Part shown: one piece after another, positions 11,170-24,699 of the stretch
Position numbering within the stretch: position 1 is the first letter of the stretch
Layout of the letters: each line of letters begins with the position of its first letter
Source of the DNA: Ricinus communis
Lineage: Eukaryota; Streptophyta; Magnoliopsida; Malpighiales; Euphorbiaceae
Assembly: GCF_019578655.1 (NCBI RefSeq)
Contig: NC_063265.1
Location: 21,934,285 to 21,998,284, forward strand
Direction: 5' to 3'
Length of the DNA: 64,000 nt
Position numbers and translations under genes: made by a program
Notes under the pieces: generated by a model
Told to the model about the DNA's origin: nothing
The model's database searches: none
What the model saw: the letters and a program-made list of their open reading frames with translations, nothing else

Positions 11170-13610
11170 TCAAAATCCAAAACACCTAGAGTTTGAGTGG
11201 AACTTCTTTCAGTTAAATTACTTCCTCCAGCAATTCTTCTTCCTCAATCCTGTTTTTAGTGGGGAACATTATCACATTTAAATTGTCAAGATGAGATTTC
11301 ATGTGAAATCCAACAGTTTGAGAGAAAGTCTCACCATTGCTCAAAAAGAGCTGAAAAACTAAAGAAAGATAAAGGCATCACCTGCATTCATTTAGGGTTG
11401 GCTTATCATGTTTTTACAAAAATTATGAAGTTAGAAACACCAAAATAAGTCTAGAATAAACTGAAGGAAGAATTTGAAGGTAGTGAGAGAGTTTAAACAG
11501 ACAAACTTCTCACTTTGAAGAGAGAATTTGAACTATAAGATGAAAGAAATTGACACTATTAAAGATTATTCAGGAAGCTATTGGATCTTGTAAACCAGAT
11601 GAGGCTACTTGGTAAAATAGTGCAGGATTAAAAAGTTGTACAGAAGATCATGGTGAGTATGCTAGAGAACTTTGAAGCAAAGATTTCAACAATTGAAGAA
11701 TCTTGTGACCTCTAAAAGCTCTCAATTGCAGAACTGATAAGCTGCAAGCACAAGAACAAATAGTGTTAATAAGATCAGATGAAGCAGTTGAGGGTGTTTT
11801 TCATATGAAGCATTAAGAAAGAGAGTCCCGAAATCATCACAACAACAAGTCACAAGGACACAAATCTGGCAAGGGTGAGGATGAAAGTTCTTCAAAATCA
11901 ACAACAAAGAAGTTGTATGATGAGGATGCTACGGATGTGCCAACCTCCAGATTTCTAGTTCCCAGCATGTTACTTGAAAAAGAAGGGAATCTTTCCTATT
12001 CACTTAGACTTCAAGAAATCAAATCATGCAGGGAAAAGAATGTTAGTTAAGAATAGACAAAGCGTTTTTGCAAGTTTTGCTATAAAGTTTCTCACATTGG
12101 AAAGTTTGTAAAAGTAAGAAGTAGGTTAAAGAATCTCCATAATAAGCAAATTTTGTTGAAGAATCTGAGGTAAAGGATGAGCATTTGTTAATAGCAAATC
12201 AAACTTTGAAAACCTTAAGGAATCTCAAATGGCTCATTAATAGTGGCTCCGCCATTCACATGGCAAATGATCTCTCTCTCTAACTTTCTTGACAAGTCAA
12301 CTCAACTTAGGGTCCAAGTTGAAAATGGTGATTCGGTCCAAGCTAAAGGCAGAGAGGTTCCATAAGTTTGAATACCAAAAGAGGTACCAAAACTATCTCA
12401 TATGTTCTCTATATACTTGAATTAGATCAAATCCTACTTATTGTTGCTCAAATGTTGAAAAATGGTCATAACCTCTCATTTAAAGATGATATTTGCCATA
12501 TAACTAATCCATTTGGAAATGAACTTATAAGAGTAAATGGTGGACAATAGTCTTTATTTGAAACTTATTAAATTAATGATCATTTATTCAATGTTAAAAT
12601 TGATAAGAGTGTGAATGTCATTTCAATTTTAAGGCCTTGAGAAATTTGTAATCCACTGGCCTAGTTTTGAATATGCTTGAGATCAGTTTATGTTGAGCTT
12701 ATGAAGGAGAAGAAGATGCACGTTTAAGAAGCATAAACTAGTAAATATGTAAACAGAGAATTAAAGCTTAAAAATACAACACTTCATAACATGAAAATAT
12801 TTTATTTTATTTTATTTTTCTTTCTTCTTCATTTTCGTATGCTTTTCATGCACACACAAACTTTACATTTCATGCTCTTTGTATTGAGCCAAACCAATAA
12901 TACAATCATACTTTGGCTACCTAACAAGTATGGTTCACCATGCTTTTCACTTTTTAACTTGTTTCCTTAAAACAAGGAGTTCCACTCCTTAATAAACCAT
13001 AAAATATCTTAACAAATCTCAACTAAATCTCACGTTCTAAAAGTTTCAGTGGTGCATTGTGTAAAAGTAGTGAGTATGAAGAGTTGCACAGAAAGCCATT
13101 TCCTGCAAGTATTAGTAGAAAAGCCAACGAAGACTGTCTCATTGAATAAAAGCTTGAACTTTGCTTTGTTCATAGAGTATTTGAACAGAATGACATGTGT
13201 TTACTTTCTGAAATCCAAGTTAGAAGTGTTTGTTGCCTTCAAAACTTTCAAAAGCCTTATTAAAACTCAAAGTGGTTGCAAGCTCAAAGTTTTTAAAACA
13301 AATAATAGAAGTTAGTGCACCTCTTCTCAATTTAACTCCTTTTGCAAATGATGTTGGCATTTTCTATCAGCTTAATGTTCCCTACTCACCTTAATAAAAT
13401 GGTGTCTCAGAGAGAAAAAAGAAATAGGACAGTCATGAAGATGTCAAGATGCTTGGTCTTTGAAAATAAATTGCCGACCCATTTATGGGCAGAAGCAGTT
13501 AATTTTGTTGTTTACCTATTGAGCAGATTGCTTAGGAAGGCAATTGAAGGCAAAACTCCAGTTGAAGCATGGTCAGATCATATCTCTTTCGCATTTGAAA
13601 GTGTTGACCT
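11170..13610 (+). pseudogene. Decayed Ty1/copia gag-protease-integrase fragment
   Basis: Broken frames in order resemble a copia polyprotein. A Gag UBN2-like stretch (LKEEFEGSERV, then LKREFELYKMKEIDTI) lies around 11460-11600. A CCHC-type knuckle, KFCYKVSHIGKF with its last Cys lost, is near 12065. An aspartic protease remnant, WLINSGSAIHMAND with Asp and Cys replaced, is near 12230. The gag-pre-integrase segment (MLKNGHNLSFKDD) is at 12450. An integrase core lies at about 13120-13590, with NRTVMKMSRCLVFENKLPTH and the KTPVEAW end. Reverse transcriptase is absent and similarity stops near 13610. No LTR is recognisable. This is an old, truncated insertion just downstream of the transporter gene. 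Confidence 0.75.
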
Positions 13611-14760
13611 AAGTTGTTTTATTAACTTAGTAATCTCAGTTTTTAATTCTGATAATCAAATTAAGTGGTACCTATACCTAAGTGTTTTTCTTTTAGGAAA
13701 TTAAATCCTCATCATTTGAAATGTGTTACACTTAGAAATTCTTTTTGCCCTCTAAATTGTGACCCCAACATCTCTATTGCGACTGCCATATTCAAATAGT
13801 CAAAATGATTTGAAGGCGACCACAAATCAAGACCGTGACACAAGCTTTGCAACCGTGAAAGAGTGTGAATTCATCACAGAAAATTTCACAATTGCAATTC
13901 AGTATGCAAACTCATTTAAGTATGAAAACCTAAGAAGTCCAGTGAAGATCGCACTTTGCATCGTGAACGTAACCTTAAGCGCAAAATAGGAATCATGCTT
14001 GTGATTGAGGAATTGTGATCGTGGTACTCATAGCAGTCAGCAAATCGTTAATGGCCATATTGGAGATCAATGCTGGAGCGCCACGTGTCACTAACCATTG
14101 GACACCTTTAAGTTTTGCGACCACAATTTGAGGATCATGCGTGCCAGTTAGCAATTGCGCCCGCCATTTGCTCATAGCAATCGTTATTACACTATAATAG
14201 TTCATGCACTATCTAAAGCTAAAAGAAGTAATATGGCCTAAGCAACGATTCTTTAATAGTTTCAACAACCTCATTTAAGGCTAAACCTTTCTCTTAAATT
14301 TCTCAATCTTTATAATAAATTCTATTGTAATTTTTCATTATTCTTGGTTTTTGAAAGAGTACTAATTATTTTTGTAGTATTTCACTCGAGCTTAAATATT
14401 TGAGTTAAATGCGAATTAGCCTAGATTGTGAAAATTCTTATAAGATTGTGTGTGAGTTTGAAACACAACAGTATAAAGTTTGGTATAGGCCTAAAAATTA
14501 AATTTCCAGTGAACTTGTAAAATTCTTTATATGAGTTTGAGATTAGTGAATATGTAGTTGGAAATTGGGGAGGGAATGAAAATGAGAACTAACATACAAG
14601 TTGCATAAAGTTTTTTACGGCCGGAAGTAGGCACCAAAAGTTTGGTGTAGCAAGATTGACGCTCATCTAATTTAATAAGGATTTCATACAAGCTCAATCG
14701 AAGTAACCTAACCTTGTATATCAGGCTTTGTGAAAGTGAAAAGAAAACTATAATATAAAA
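13611..14760. other. Unassigned repeat-like sequence
   Basis: This region is less AT-rich than its surroundings, with many CG-containing words such as GCGACC and GATCGTGG between 13770 and 14190. It has no coding similarity I recognise. It directly follows the copia fragment and may be rearranged LTR or another element. Confidence 0.35.
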
Positions 14761-16789
14761 AATTAAGAACTTAAAAAAATAAATTTGAAAAGTTTAGAAA
14801 CTCAATAATGGGTTTAACTATTTTTCTTCAAATTATCTTCATCAAGTAGTTTCTAAATTAGATACACTATAAAGAAAATTAAATTTTAAATTGGTTAAAG
14901 AAAAAATCAACTAGAATAGTAAAATTGGAAAAAGTTTAAAAAATTATTTTTTAAATTTTAACATAATAAAATAAAAAAATGAATACCGTAGAGCTAATAA
15001 AAATATAAAAATATGGATATTTTTGATAATTTATTTAATGGTACTTTTTGGAGAATGCTGTTAATTTCTAGGCTTTGGCTAAGAAATAAAGTGCAAGTAA
15101 GAAATTTGGTCTTGAGACCAGAAATAAAGTTCTAAGCGACAAAGTTGGTCTTGAACTAAAATAAAATAATTCGGCCTTTCATTCATGGATTTTGAATAAA
15201 AAATATAGAATCTTTTAAAAATATTCTAAAATTAATAAAAATGTAAATTTTTTTAATTCTTTTTTTTCTAAATTATCAAGTCAATTTAATTTATAAAAAA
15301 AATTGATAGAACCCTATTAATAAATTTACTCTTTCCTCTTCTTTCGTATTTTTTTTATATATTTTATAGTATAATAAATTATAAAATATTTTTTATTATA
15401 AAAAATACTATAAAATCATCCATTGGACCACTACACTAGTGAATAATTTTAATTTTTGTGTAGATATATTTTGCAATGTGAGAGTTGCAGGAGCTGTCAT
15501 AATAATCTCCATTGGACCGCTACAGGTGGTTGTAAGGTACTCAAAATAATTATTTGACAAAAGGACAAACTCACGAAGCAAATACTTCCAATACACATAT
15601 GACAAATCTAACTGACTCGTACGTAAGCTGATGGTAGCCACAACTACATTACACATCTTACCTTTTTTTAATATAATTTCAAAAAAACTATTTTAGTAAT
15701 ATTATTGAAAAAAAGTACCAATGTAATGTTTTATTTTTTTATATAAAATATTACTTTTATTTAATAAAATATTTAAATCTTCTAATAATATTGAATATGG
15801 TGTATTTAACCAATTTTACATATTAGAATATTCATATATTTTATTTTTAATAATAATTAACTTAAATATCCTCTTACAAAATAACCTCTTATTTTCTTTA
15901 ATCTATTTTCAGTATATTTTAAATTTGTGTTTATTTCTCAAAATGTTAAAAGAAAGAAACAATTTTTTTCTCATTCATCTAAATAAAAAATTAAGACTAA
16001 ACATATTCTTTTGTTTATTGCGCTCACTTTAAGAATAAAATAAAATATATTTTCATTCCAAAACAATAAAAAGAGAGAGGAAAGGATTAATATTCTTTTA
16101 AAATATAACTTTTAGAAATATAAAAATAATGAGTAATAATATTTTAAAAGAATAAAAAAGAAAAGAAAAATGAAAAATCAATTCAATATCTCTCAATTTT
16201 CAGTGCTAAAAAGATTAAATAAAAATAAGATAAAAAAAATATAAATAATTATAAATAATAAGAAAAAAAATATTTAGCTCATTTTATATGTAAAATGAGT
16301 TAAATTATTATTTTAACATGTAAAATCTGTAAAAAAATGTCATCATATATAAAAATTAGCAAATTTAGGTATTTAATTGAACAAAAATGAATTTAGATAT
16401 TAAAATAGAAAAAATTAAAAAGTTAAAATATTAAATTTATAATAGGACCAAAATTTAAATCTCTCAGCTAAGAAAAATGAATATACAACTTAAGTTTTCA
16501 TTTAATTGGAATTCTAATATATTCCTTTCTCTTGTTCCTATGTTTCTTTGAATTGAAACAAAAAGAAAAATAAAAGAAAAATGTATAACAAAGTTTAAGA
16601 GATTTATAAAATATTGAGAAAAATTTGTTGCTTATATTGATCATAGTAATTTTTAATTATATATAAAGAAAAGAAAGAAATTTAAATCTAATATATATAA
16701 TACAATATAGGAGATCCTAATACTCCTTTTCAACTTGCAAATTAATGATTGAAAAACATCATCATCCATAATTTTTGTAAATAGACAGC
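14761..16789. other. AT-rich intergenic DNA
   Basis: The sequence is very AT-rich, with poly-A/T runs and no credible gene. A short block at 15415-15520 repeats the phrase CCATTGGACC(A/G)CTACA twice in direct orientation. Nothing else stands out. Confidence 0.6.
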
Positions 16790-18900
16790 GACCTAATTTT
16801 TAAAATAAATATAAAAAGTTTTAGTATCACCAGCAAGCACATGATCACAAACAAAAAAACAAGCTATCTCCACATGTTTTATGCTTTCTCGAAAATTAGA
16901 TTATTGGCTATGTGTAATGCTACTTGATTACCATAAAATATAAACATAGGTAAATAATGGTCAATTGTAAGGTCTTGAAGCAATCCATAAGTCATAGTAA
17001 CTGTGACTGTAATTTATCTATACTTTGTTTTAGTTGAGGATCGAGCAATGATACTTTATTTCTTTATTTTCTAAACAATAGGGGGCATGACCAATCAAAA
17101 GAAAGAAAACTCTAGTGGAGCGCCGACTTGCACCACATCCTGCCCAATCAATATCATAGAAGGCACATAAATAGAAATTATAATCAACAAAAAAAATTCT
17201 TATCCAAGTGAGGACCTAATGTAACGTAGAATGCATAAATCAGCTTCCATATGTGTTTTCTAAGGCTTTTGTACAAACCGACTTAATAAGTTCACAAAAT
17301 ATATAATTTCGGGACAAGTAATCGTCAAATAGTTCAAACGACCAAGTAGCCTTCAGTAAGCATTAGGATAGTCTAGAGGACTCTCATCTAACAACGGTTG
17401 TCGTTGTTGCGCTATATGAAAAATTGCTGGTTAAAAACTCAACACACTCGAATCAATAAGTATGGTTGTGTCATAAAAATATCTATAGAAGATTGAGTCA
17501 CTCAAGGCTAAGGAAGTACTTGAGGTTTCTCAAGTCATTAACATGAGAACAAGTCTGTAAATTTTGCTTGAACATGTTACGTATAGAGGGATCATTTCCT
17601 ACAATAGTTAGATGATCAATAAAAACAAGCACAACAAATATGGAAGAGTCAATTTTCGTGGTAAATACGAGACTGAGAAAAACCATATTGAAGAACTAAA
17701 ATGAGCTTTGCAAACCATTGTCTAAAAGTTTGTTTTAAACTATATAAACATTTCCTCAATCGACATTACCCTATTATCATTTGTTTCATTTAACCCTAGA
17801 GGTAGAACCATGTATACTTACCCACGAACATCACGATGTAAAAAAGCATGTTTACATCCATTTGATATAAATTTTCAATGCTTTGAAACAACAATGGCAA
17901 GCAAATAACACATAATGGTTAACTTTGCAATTGGAGAAAAGTTTTATTATAATCAATTCCTTGAACTTGAGTATAACCTTCAACCACTAATAGTGTCTTA
18001 TAGCTCTCGACTATAATATGAGATTTAAATTCTATTTTGTAAACCAATTTGCAACTAATGGATTTTTTTTCCCGGAAGTAGAGAGCATAAATCCCAAGTA
18101 TGGTTTCTTTTCAAGCTTGGATTTCTTCCATTATTGCACGTTGCTATTTTAAATCCTTCACAACCTATAAATAAGATTGAGATTCCTTAAGGGTATTAAA
18201 AAAAGGCAATAAAATTTTTATGATGATCATTAAAATAGATATCAGATAAGCAAAAAAAAAAGGTATGTTGCACTAGAAGAGACTGCATTGAAAGTAGGTT
18301 GCTCGGATTATACTAATCATGGGACATTAACCACATAGTCTTGCAAATAGGAGGGAGCACATATGCTTGTACATGTCGAGCTAGAGGTTAATAGGAGTTG
18401 TCCTAGGCATTGGTATAGTAATAGGTGCACTATTTGTTATTTCATTAAGGCGATGTTGAGTAGTCTTGCGGCTCACTTGTGAACTTTAATCATACAAGAC
18501 AAGTGAAAGATCATCCTCATAAAAAATTATATTATTAGGAATGTGATTTTACGAGAAGTACTCTTTTTTGGATTCACAAAAAGCAAAAAAAATGTTTCAT
18601 AAAGTACATTAATAGAAATTATGATTTTGGGACTCTCAAAATCATAAACTAGATAGACTTTGAAAATACACCAATGTGTACGAGGAGAAAATTTTTTCGC
18701 TTGACCAATTAATGGCATGTACATGAAAATGACTTCTGAAAACAAGTGAATGGTTATACTTGGGTGGTTTGTTCCTAATAGGACTAGAAGTCCTCCAGAC
18801 CTTATAGAAAGGAATAAAGTACAACCTGATAGGTACATAGACAATCTTAATAGACAATCTTCTATAATTAAGATACTTTACTAAACCTTAGTCCCTTTAT
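16790..18900 (-). pseudogene. Decayed Ty1/copia integrase-RT-RNase H fragment
   Basis: On the minus strand, from 18900 down, there is a copia integrase C-terminal and linker stretch (FSPRTHWCIFKVYLVYD, about 18700-18600). Broken RT follows, best seen at 17498-17686 with IFVVLVFIDHLTIVGND, the family's YVDD box degraded to FIDH. RNase H remnants reading QVALHIANNLIFEKA lie around 16850-16950. Stops and frameshifts are frequent. It contains the domains missing from the 11170-13610 fragment but lies in the opposite orientation, so the two are probably separate insertions. No LTR was found. Confidence 0.7.
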
Positions 18901-19961
18901 TGACTTGCATGAGTCCAATTCACTTAGGCCCTAAAAATAGTCATTTTCATTAACACGAGGTCATTTTGTAACTTTATCTATGTGTGTCGCTGAGCTCGTG
19001 CAAGTTTATTATGTACTCGTGCAGGCTTACGTGTGTTTAGTCAATTTTTATGTCATTTGATTAATTTTGTATCTCATTTAAGGCAATACAATGTCATTTA
19101 CTAAGTTATAGGCTCTGGACTTATATGCTCACACAAGTTCACCTACACACGCACGAGTTCACCTTAAATGTTGTCGTTTTTCTATTTTTAAGCTTCTAAG
19201 CTACAAAGCTCACATGATTTTGTCTTATACTCGTGCGAGTTTAGTATATTTTTCATGATTCATTGTGTTTTAATTTAATACTATGTCATTTTTACTTCTG
19301 ATCCAGTCTGAAGTGTGCAGGAATTGAGATAATGCTGACAAATATACCAAGAAAAGTCATTCTTTTAGCCAAAAAAAAGTTGAGCTTCTAAGTAAAGAAT
19401 AATATGGTAAAGTATGAAGACAAAGAATAAGGTGACAAGGATGGCGATGGCAATAATGATAGTGCTTTTAGTGTCATAGGATGGGGGTGGTATGGGTGAT
19501 TGTGTCGTCGTAGAACTAGGTAGAGGTGGTAAGGGTGACTAAGTTATCGTAGGAGCTATTAGAGGTGGTGCTATTGACTGTGAAGTCGGAGGAGCCAATG
19601 GCTGTAGAGCACGACCAATGTCGATCTATGCCTACTAGTCTCCCGTGTTTTACTCGACATGTCTACATAAAACGTAACAAATAATAGAAACATAACAAAT
19701 AAATACCAAATACTAAATGTGGCACATGGATAAATAATAAAAATAATACTATATCAACAGTAAAATCTCCATAAATATCAAAATATTTACAAAGTACAAT
19801 ATTGAATACAAATAAAATTACACGAATCACTATCATTAGCTTCCATATTTTCTTCTATGCTCTTGTATTATTTTGGGACTTTAGATTCTGACTCAAGTAC
19901 CGGATCATCTGAACCCTCAGCTCCGTCGTTATCTACATTAACAAGTTCTCCATCTCCATTG
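18901..19961. other. Unassigned repeat-like region before the Tat element
   Basis: At 18960-19260 phrases such as CTCGTGCRAGTTTA and CACGAGTTCACCTT recur in both orientations. Similar wording appears in the probable solo LTR near 47640-48110. A G-rich stretch at 19440-19620 contains repeated GGTGGTAAGGGTGA-like words. No gene is recognisable. Confidence 0.35.
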
Positions 19962-20555
19962 TGTCAACACCCATTCTTGGGATCCAAATAAAGAGAAAAT
20001 TATGAAAAACCCTATGATGATAGTTATTACCTTTCTCGAGTCTCGAGGGATTAAGGATGGGCGAATCGAAATTAGGGTTGAGATTAATTGAACCAAAATA
20101 ACTCTTAGGAATCAATTGGGATCCAATTAGTAGAAAAATTAAGTTTGAGGGTTGAAATCATAGTTTTTATAAGTTCAAGGAATAAATTGTAAAAATTATT
20201 AAAACTTTTTGCCCTTGAAACGAATCGGCTCTACATAGATCCGATCGGCTTAGCATAGAGTGGAATCAATTATGTGAAGGGCTGATTGGCCCTACACAAT
20301 GACGATTGGCTATTTCCTGAAATCTGATGTTTTACGCGTGTTTTTAACCTAAAATGCAAAATTGGTCAAAAAATAAGAAGATTCTATAAGGGATTTGTGA
20401 TAATTATTAGGTTTTTAAACATATTAGTGGTAGATATTTAAGTTTTAAAAGACTTATTAGATTTTGATAACTGATAATGGAAATATTTTTCATTTAAAAA
20501 ACTTTAAAATAATTAAACACTTATCTGCTCCTTTAGAGTTCCCTAACCCTACTGC

Positions 20556-20563
20556 TATAAATA
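20556..20563 (+). promoter_or_regulatory. LTR TATA box
   Basis: TATAAATA sits at the same relative place as the one at 1336 in the related LTR. Confidence 0.5.
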
Positions 20564-21189
20564 GAATAATATGCCCTAGGTCTAGGGTTAGCTACATTCA
20601 TTAAGCACATATTACTAGCAACCTAGGTGTATTTACAGACATTCAAAAAGTAGAGTGAGTTTTAGGAAATAGAGAGCAAAAGCCACTAAGTAAGAACTAG
20701 GATTTGGAAACTTTAGTTTTGAAAAACAGAAGAATTCCCAAGCCTAAGTAGCACCAGATTCCTAATCAATCTTCGATTCAACCACTTCATTATCTCTAAA
20801 GACTCGTAGAACAACAATCTACATTGGCAATCTGAGGGTTCCCGCACATCTAACATCATTAACATTTCTTTCCCTTTTATTGGTACTTTGGTTTTTATGA
20901 TACTAGAAACATGATTAGGATGTTTATTTTATTTTTTATATGATTTGCATGATTAGATTAAGGTTTCCTATGAATTAATATGTATTTGGTACATTGAATT
21001 TCAAATATGATAATATGAACATGTAGGGTTTTGAATCTAATAATTTTTTTCTTTAGATTTCAAATTTGATTAGATAAGTGATTAGAGTGACATGATTGAT
21101 TTGTGATTTTCTTATAATTATGAAATTGAATAGGGTTACATGATTGAAACCTAAAATATGCCAAAAAATGTCTTGTTTGCTTATTGTAT

Positions 21190-21194
21190 ATCTT
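21190..21194. other. Target-site duplication ATCTT (left)
   Basis: The five bases immediately before the TG of the Tekay LTR are identical to 28050-28054 after the final CA. Confidence 0.9.
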
Positions 21195-23138
21195 TGTCAC
21201 GACCCACTTTGGGGGCCCGTGACCGGCACTAGGGAATGGGTAGGCTTAAGGCCACCGAAACCCGTAGTAAGCCTTACCAACCCGCAAATCCATATATACA
21301 ATTAACCAAATATAAAGTAGTCATAATTGTCTTGCATAATAAATCACCATACTACCAATGAGTCGGAATAGTTATATAAATTTTAGAATTTCCCTCACGG
21401 ATACTCTAGAGTAAAAATGACAAGTATAAGTACAAGATAATTACAAAGTCCGAAGAAGAAGAAGTCGGACTGTCGAATGCGATGGCGAAGGTCTTTAACT
21501 ATCACCCTGAAAAAATTACAGAGTGAGTCAAAATCAAATAATCTAAGGACTATTGCAACCTTCACATGATATATTAATTATTCGAACAATATACCAATTT
21601 CTGAATATAATTGCAATCATAATATATAATCATACACCATAATAATAAAATGATAAAAGAAGAGAGTGTAAATAAATAAAGACATTTTTACTTTCACGGG
21701 ACGTGTGGCTAAGTAGAACCCTAACCCCAAATTCTACTTGTACCATTTTGGCTCTCTTAATCCAAATAAGACTGGCCGAGAGCAATGCTCGACCGGGGAC
21801 CTTACCTCCGGTCACTTAAGTATCCAAATAAAAAATCTAGTAGCCATTCGGCTCTCTTAATCCAATAAGACTGGTGCCCCGAGAGCAATGCTCGACCAGG
21901 GACCCTACCTCCAGTCTGGTTACTTAAGTATCCAAATAAGCCGGCGCCCCGAGAGCAATGCTCGACCAGGGACCTTACCTCCGGCGAATTTACACAAATC
22001 AGCCCGAGAGCCATGCTCACCGTGGGCAAACCCATAAATATCTTATTACATGTCCATGATCATTCACCGGTGGCATCATGTAACCCATCAAAGTGGCATG
22101 TTCTACAAGCCACATTTCCCAAATCGCAATCACCACATTTAATAAATATTTATATTACCTTCAATAATCCAGTGAAATTATTTATGTTGCGATACTAATA
22201 ACCATATTATGCATAAACTTTCAAAATAACATATTAAATTCAGACTTAGCAATAGTGCAACGATTAAGTGACTTTAATTCACGATTTGATCGTTCCACGT
22301 CTCCTCGCCTCGGGTGGAGTGGCGAGAAGGCTGAATTATCTAATAACAAAAGACATACAATTAATAGACATTCGAAATTTTTCCTAAACTTAGACCCTAA
22401 GGTCGACCTCTAGAATTTAATTGGACTCGAGGAATCTCGAAAGTTTGGCTGAACCTCCCTTAAATTGGATATTTACCCCCCGTAAAACGGGTCCAGACAA
22501 AACATATCAAACATGCTGGAATTTAATAATGTGAGCCAGGCCACAAGAATCGCATTAATATTTTCCCGACTGAAAACACCGGAATCCAAACGATTTAATT
22601 TGATTTATTTTTAAACTACCCAACACAAGCAATTAATAGCCACAATAACTTTCTAATATTATAACAAAATTTTCAGAGTCTAAAATAAAATTATACCGAG
22701 TTAAAAATTGAAATATTTCACGCGTCCGGAAAACGGGTCCAAGCTCAAGTTGCGAGGAGTCCAAGTACAAGAGTTTTGGTCGGAAAGTGTCGGAAGGCGG
22801 CGGATCGGGGCCGGAAAGTCGCTGCTCACGCGACACTTCCCAAGGCAAGGATTTTCCGACGGAGGAGGGTTGCTTCCGGGGTTTTTGGGGATGGGGAGTC
22901 CGATTCGGTTTGTGGAAAGGGCCGAGGCCGAATCGACGATGGCAGCCTCTTCGTCCTTCGTCGGTGTCAGCGGAAAGGAAGGAGGAGGGAAGGCTTCGTG
23001 GGCGGCGGCGGGCTCGGGGGAGGCAATGATGAGGGAGGAAGGAAGAGAGAGGGAGGAGAAAAAGGAGAGATTTTTTTTTTTTTAAATATATATATATATA
23101 TATATATAATTATTATTATTACAACTAAGGGTGTTACA
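21195..23138 (-). repeat. Tekay LTR (3' LTR in element orientation)
   Basis: This LTR is 1944 bp, bounded by TGTCACGACCC and GGGTGTTACA. It matches 26059-28049 throughout, with few substitutions but many short indels. It contains GC-rich sequence at 22740-23060, open in several frames by chance, and a (TA)n run at about 23085-23108. Confidence 0.93.
21749..22018. repeat. Tandem hairpin repeats inside the LTR
   Basis: Four copies of a palindrome, GAGCAATGCTC (three) and GAGCCATGCTC (one), occur at 21780, 21883, 21953 and 22008. Each is followed by a GACC...GGGACCTTACCTCCGG-like tail, and most are preceded by GGCTCTCTTAATCC. The other LTR has the same array at about 26640-26910, with some palindromes broken by small deletions. 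Confidence 0.8.
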
Positions 23139-23151
23139 TTCTACCCCCTTA
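23139..23151 (-). other. Polypurine tract of the Tekay element
   Basis: On the minus strand the bases directly before the LTR read CTAAGGGGGTAGAA, a purine-rich plus-strand primer site. This fixes the element's orientation. Confidence 0.7.
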
Positions 23152-23401
23152 GAAAAAAAATTCGACCTCGAATTTTAAACCATGGCCCACTTAGGATTGA
23201 AATAAATGAGGGTAGAGGCTTCTCATTTCCTACTCAGTTTCCAGTACACTCTTACAAATGATTCCGCCACAAAACTTTGACCATCGGAATAATTTTAGAG
23301 CAGTATCCACGATCCCGACCGGCCGCTCTCGTAAGTCAAATCTTCACCAACTGCCACATTTTATGGTTGTAACACATGCGAAGGGTCTGAAATATACTTT
23401 C

Positions 23402-23614
23402 TTAACATCGATATGTGGAATACCGGATGCACGCATAGAAGTTCGGTGGCAAGTCTAGTTTGTATGCCACATCTCCCTTAATAATCTCAAAGGGTCCCAC
23501 ATAACGAGGTGCCAATTTGCCTTTCTTGCCGAGCCGCAACACACCACGCATAGGAGACACCTTCAAGAATACATATTCCCAACGAATTCCACGTGCTTCC
23601 GGCTTTGGATCCAT
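23402..23614 (-). pseudogene. Integrase C-terminal domain remnant
   Basis: It reads YVFLKVSPMRGVLRLGKKGK, then LAPRYVGPFEI and VAYKLDLPPNF, the well-known C-terminal integrase module of Tekay-type elements. The chromodomain expected next is not recognisable before the polypurine tract, so the 3' coding end is probably deleted. Confidence 0.8.
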
Positions 23615-23639
23615 AACTTTTACGCCTACTAAAAGTCAG

Positions 23640-24557
23640 TCACGAATAACCGGAATCTTTCTCAAGTGATTTGAACCAATTCAGTCCCGCTAACTTCCGC
23701 TTCACCAACTTCTTCCCAACATACGGGGGATCTACACTTCCGACCATATAAGGCCCTCGAAGGTGCCATTTTGATACTTGCATGATAAATTTATTATACG
23801 ACCACCAACGGTAGATACCAATCCATTGACCACCAAAGTCTATCACGCACATCCGAGCATATCCTCTAAGGTCCGAATAGTCCTTTCCGATTGTCCGTCC
23901 GTCCGAGGGATGGAAGGCCGACTGAAGTCCAACTGGTACCAAGTTTCTCTTGTAACTTTTCCAAAACCTTGAAGTAAATTCTATGGAAACCAGACGCCGA
24001 CAATCCTTTCCGGATACACTTTTGCATACTTACTGAGTAGGTAGTCTTTACCTAAGGAAATGCTACCGACTTAGTCAATCGATCCACAATTACCTAGATG
24101 GAGTCATAACCGGTAAACCCGATACAAAATCCATAGTAATCCTTTCCCATTTCCACTTTCGGTATAGGAAGGCCGCAGAAACCGACAGGGCCCGATGCTC
24201 TAATTTAACCGGACATTTGGAGACAAACTCTGCTACATCCCTCTTCATCCCGGTCCACCAATAATTTCTTTTCAAATCATGGTACATCTTTGTGGAGCCC
24301 GGATGCACGTTGTAAGTTGTACAATGAGCTTCTTCCAAAATCTCCTTTCTGAGATTATCCACATCGGGAACACATAGCCTAGAGCCCATCATGAAGGTGC
24401 CATCACCATTCATAACAAAATCATTAGCTCGACCTTGCTGCACATCTTCCAAGATTTTTTGCAATTGTGGGTCCCGATTCTGAGCCATCCCAGACCTAAT
24501 CCGAAATGTGCTAATAATGCACCCGATTCTAATATCTCCACCGTAACCCTTGATCAT
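23640..24557 (-). pseudogene. Integrase zinc-binding and catalytic core remnant
   Basis: The N-terminal part (24557 down to 24090) has HPGSTKMYHDLKRNYWW, then a zinc site that has lost its last Cys, then ITMDFVSGLPV with the first catalytic Asp. Further down (about 23940-23900) SAFHP and DGRTIGK correspond to the usual SAFHPQTDGQSER block with residues missing. Several frame changes separate the pieces. Confidence 0.8.
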
Positions 24558-24699
24558 ACAGTTTCATGCAACTCTAACCAGCGGTCTCTTCTCTACACCG
24601 ACATGAGCAAGACTACCGACTTCCCCGCTCAAAGCATCAGCCCACAACATTCGCATTACGGGTGGTAGAGAATATTACAATCATAGTCCTTCAGGCTCT

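Larger units (their letters stand above)
19962..21194 (+). repeat. Tat 5' LTR, first part
   Basis: It begins TGTCAACACCC and aligns with 883 onward. It is cut at 21194 by the Tekay-type insertion and resumes at 28055 (GATTTCTAGGG). A TATAAATA box lies at 20556-20563. Confidence 0.8.

Noticed and set aside
11170..18900. A single copia element explaining both fragments
   Set aside because: The fragments are in opposite orientations, separated by about 3 kb of unrelated AT-rich DNA, with no shared LTR. Two insertions or an inversion are needed, and two insertions is simpler.
22708..23261. Several overlapping GC-rich open frames that look like a small gene
   Set aside because: They lie inside a Tekay LTR, and the matching frames in the other LTR (about 27660-28090) are broken by indels.
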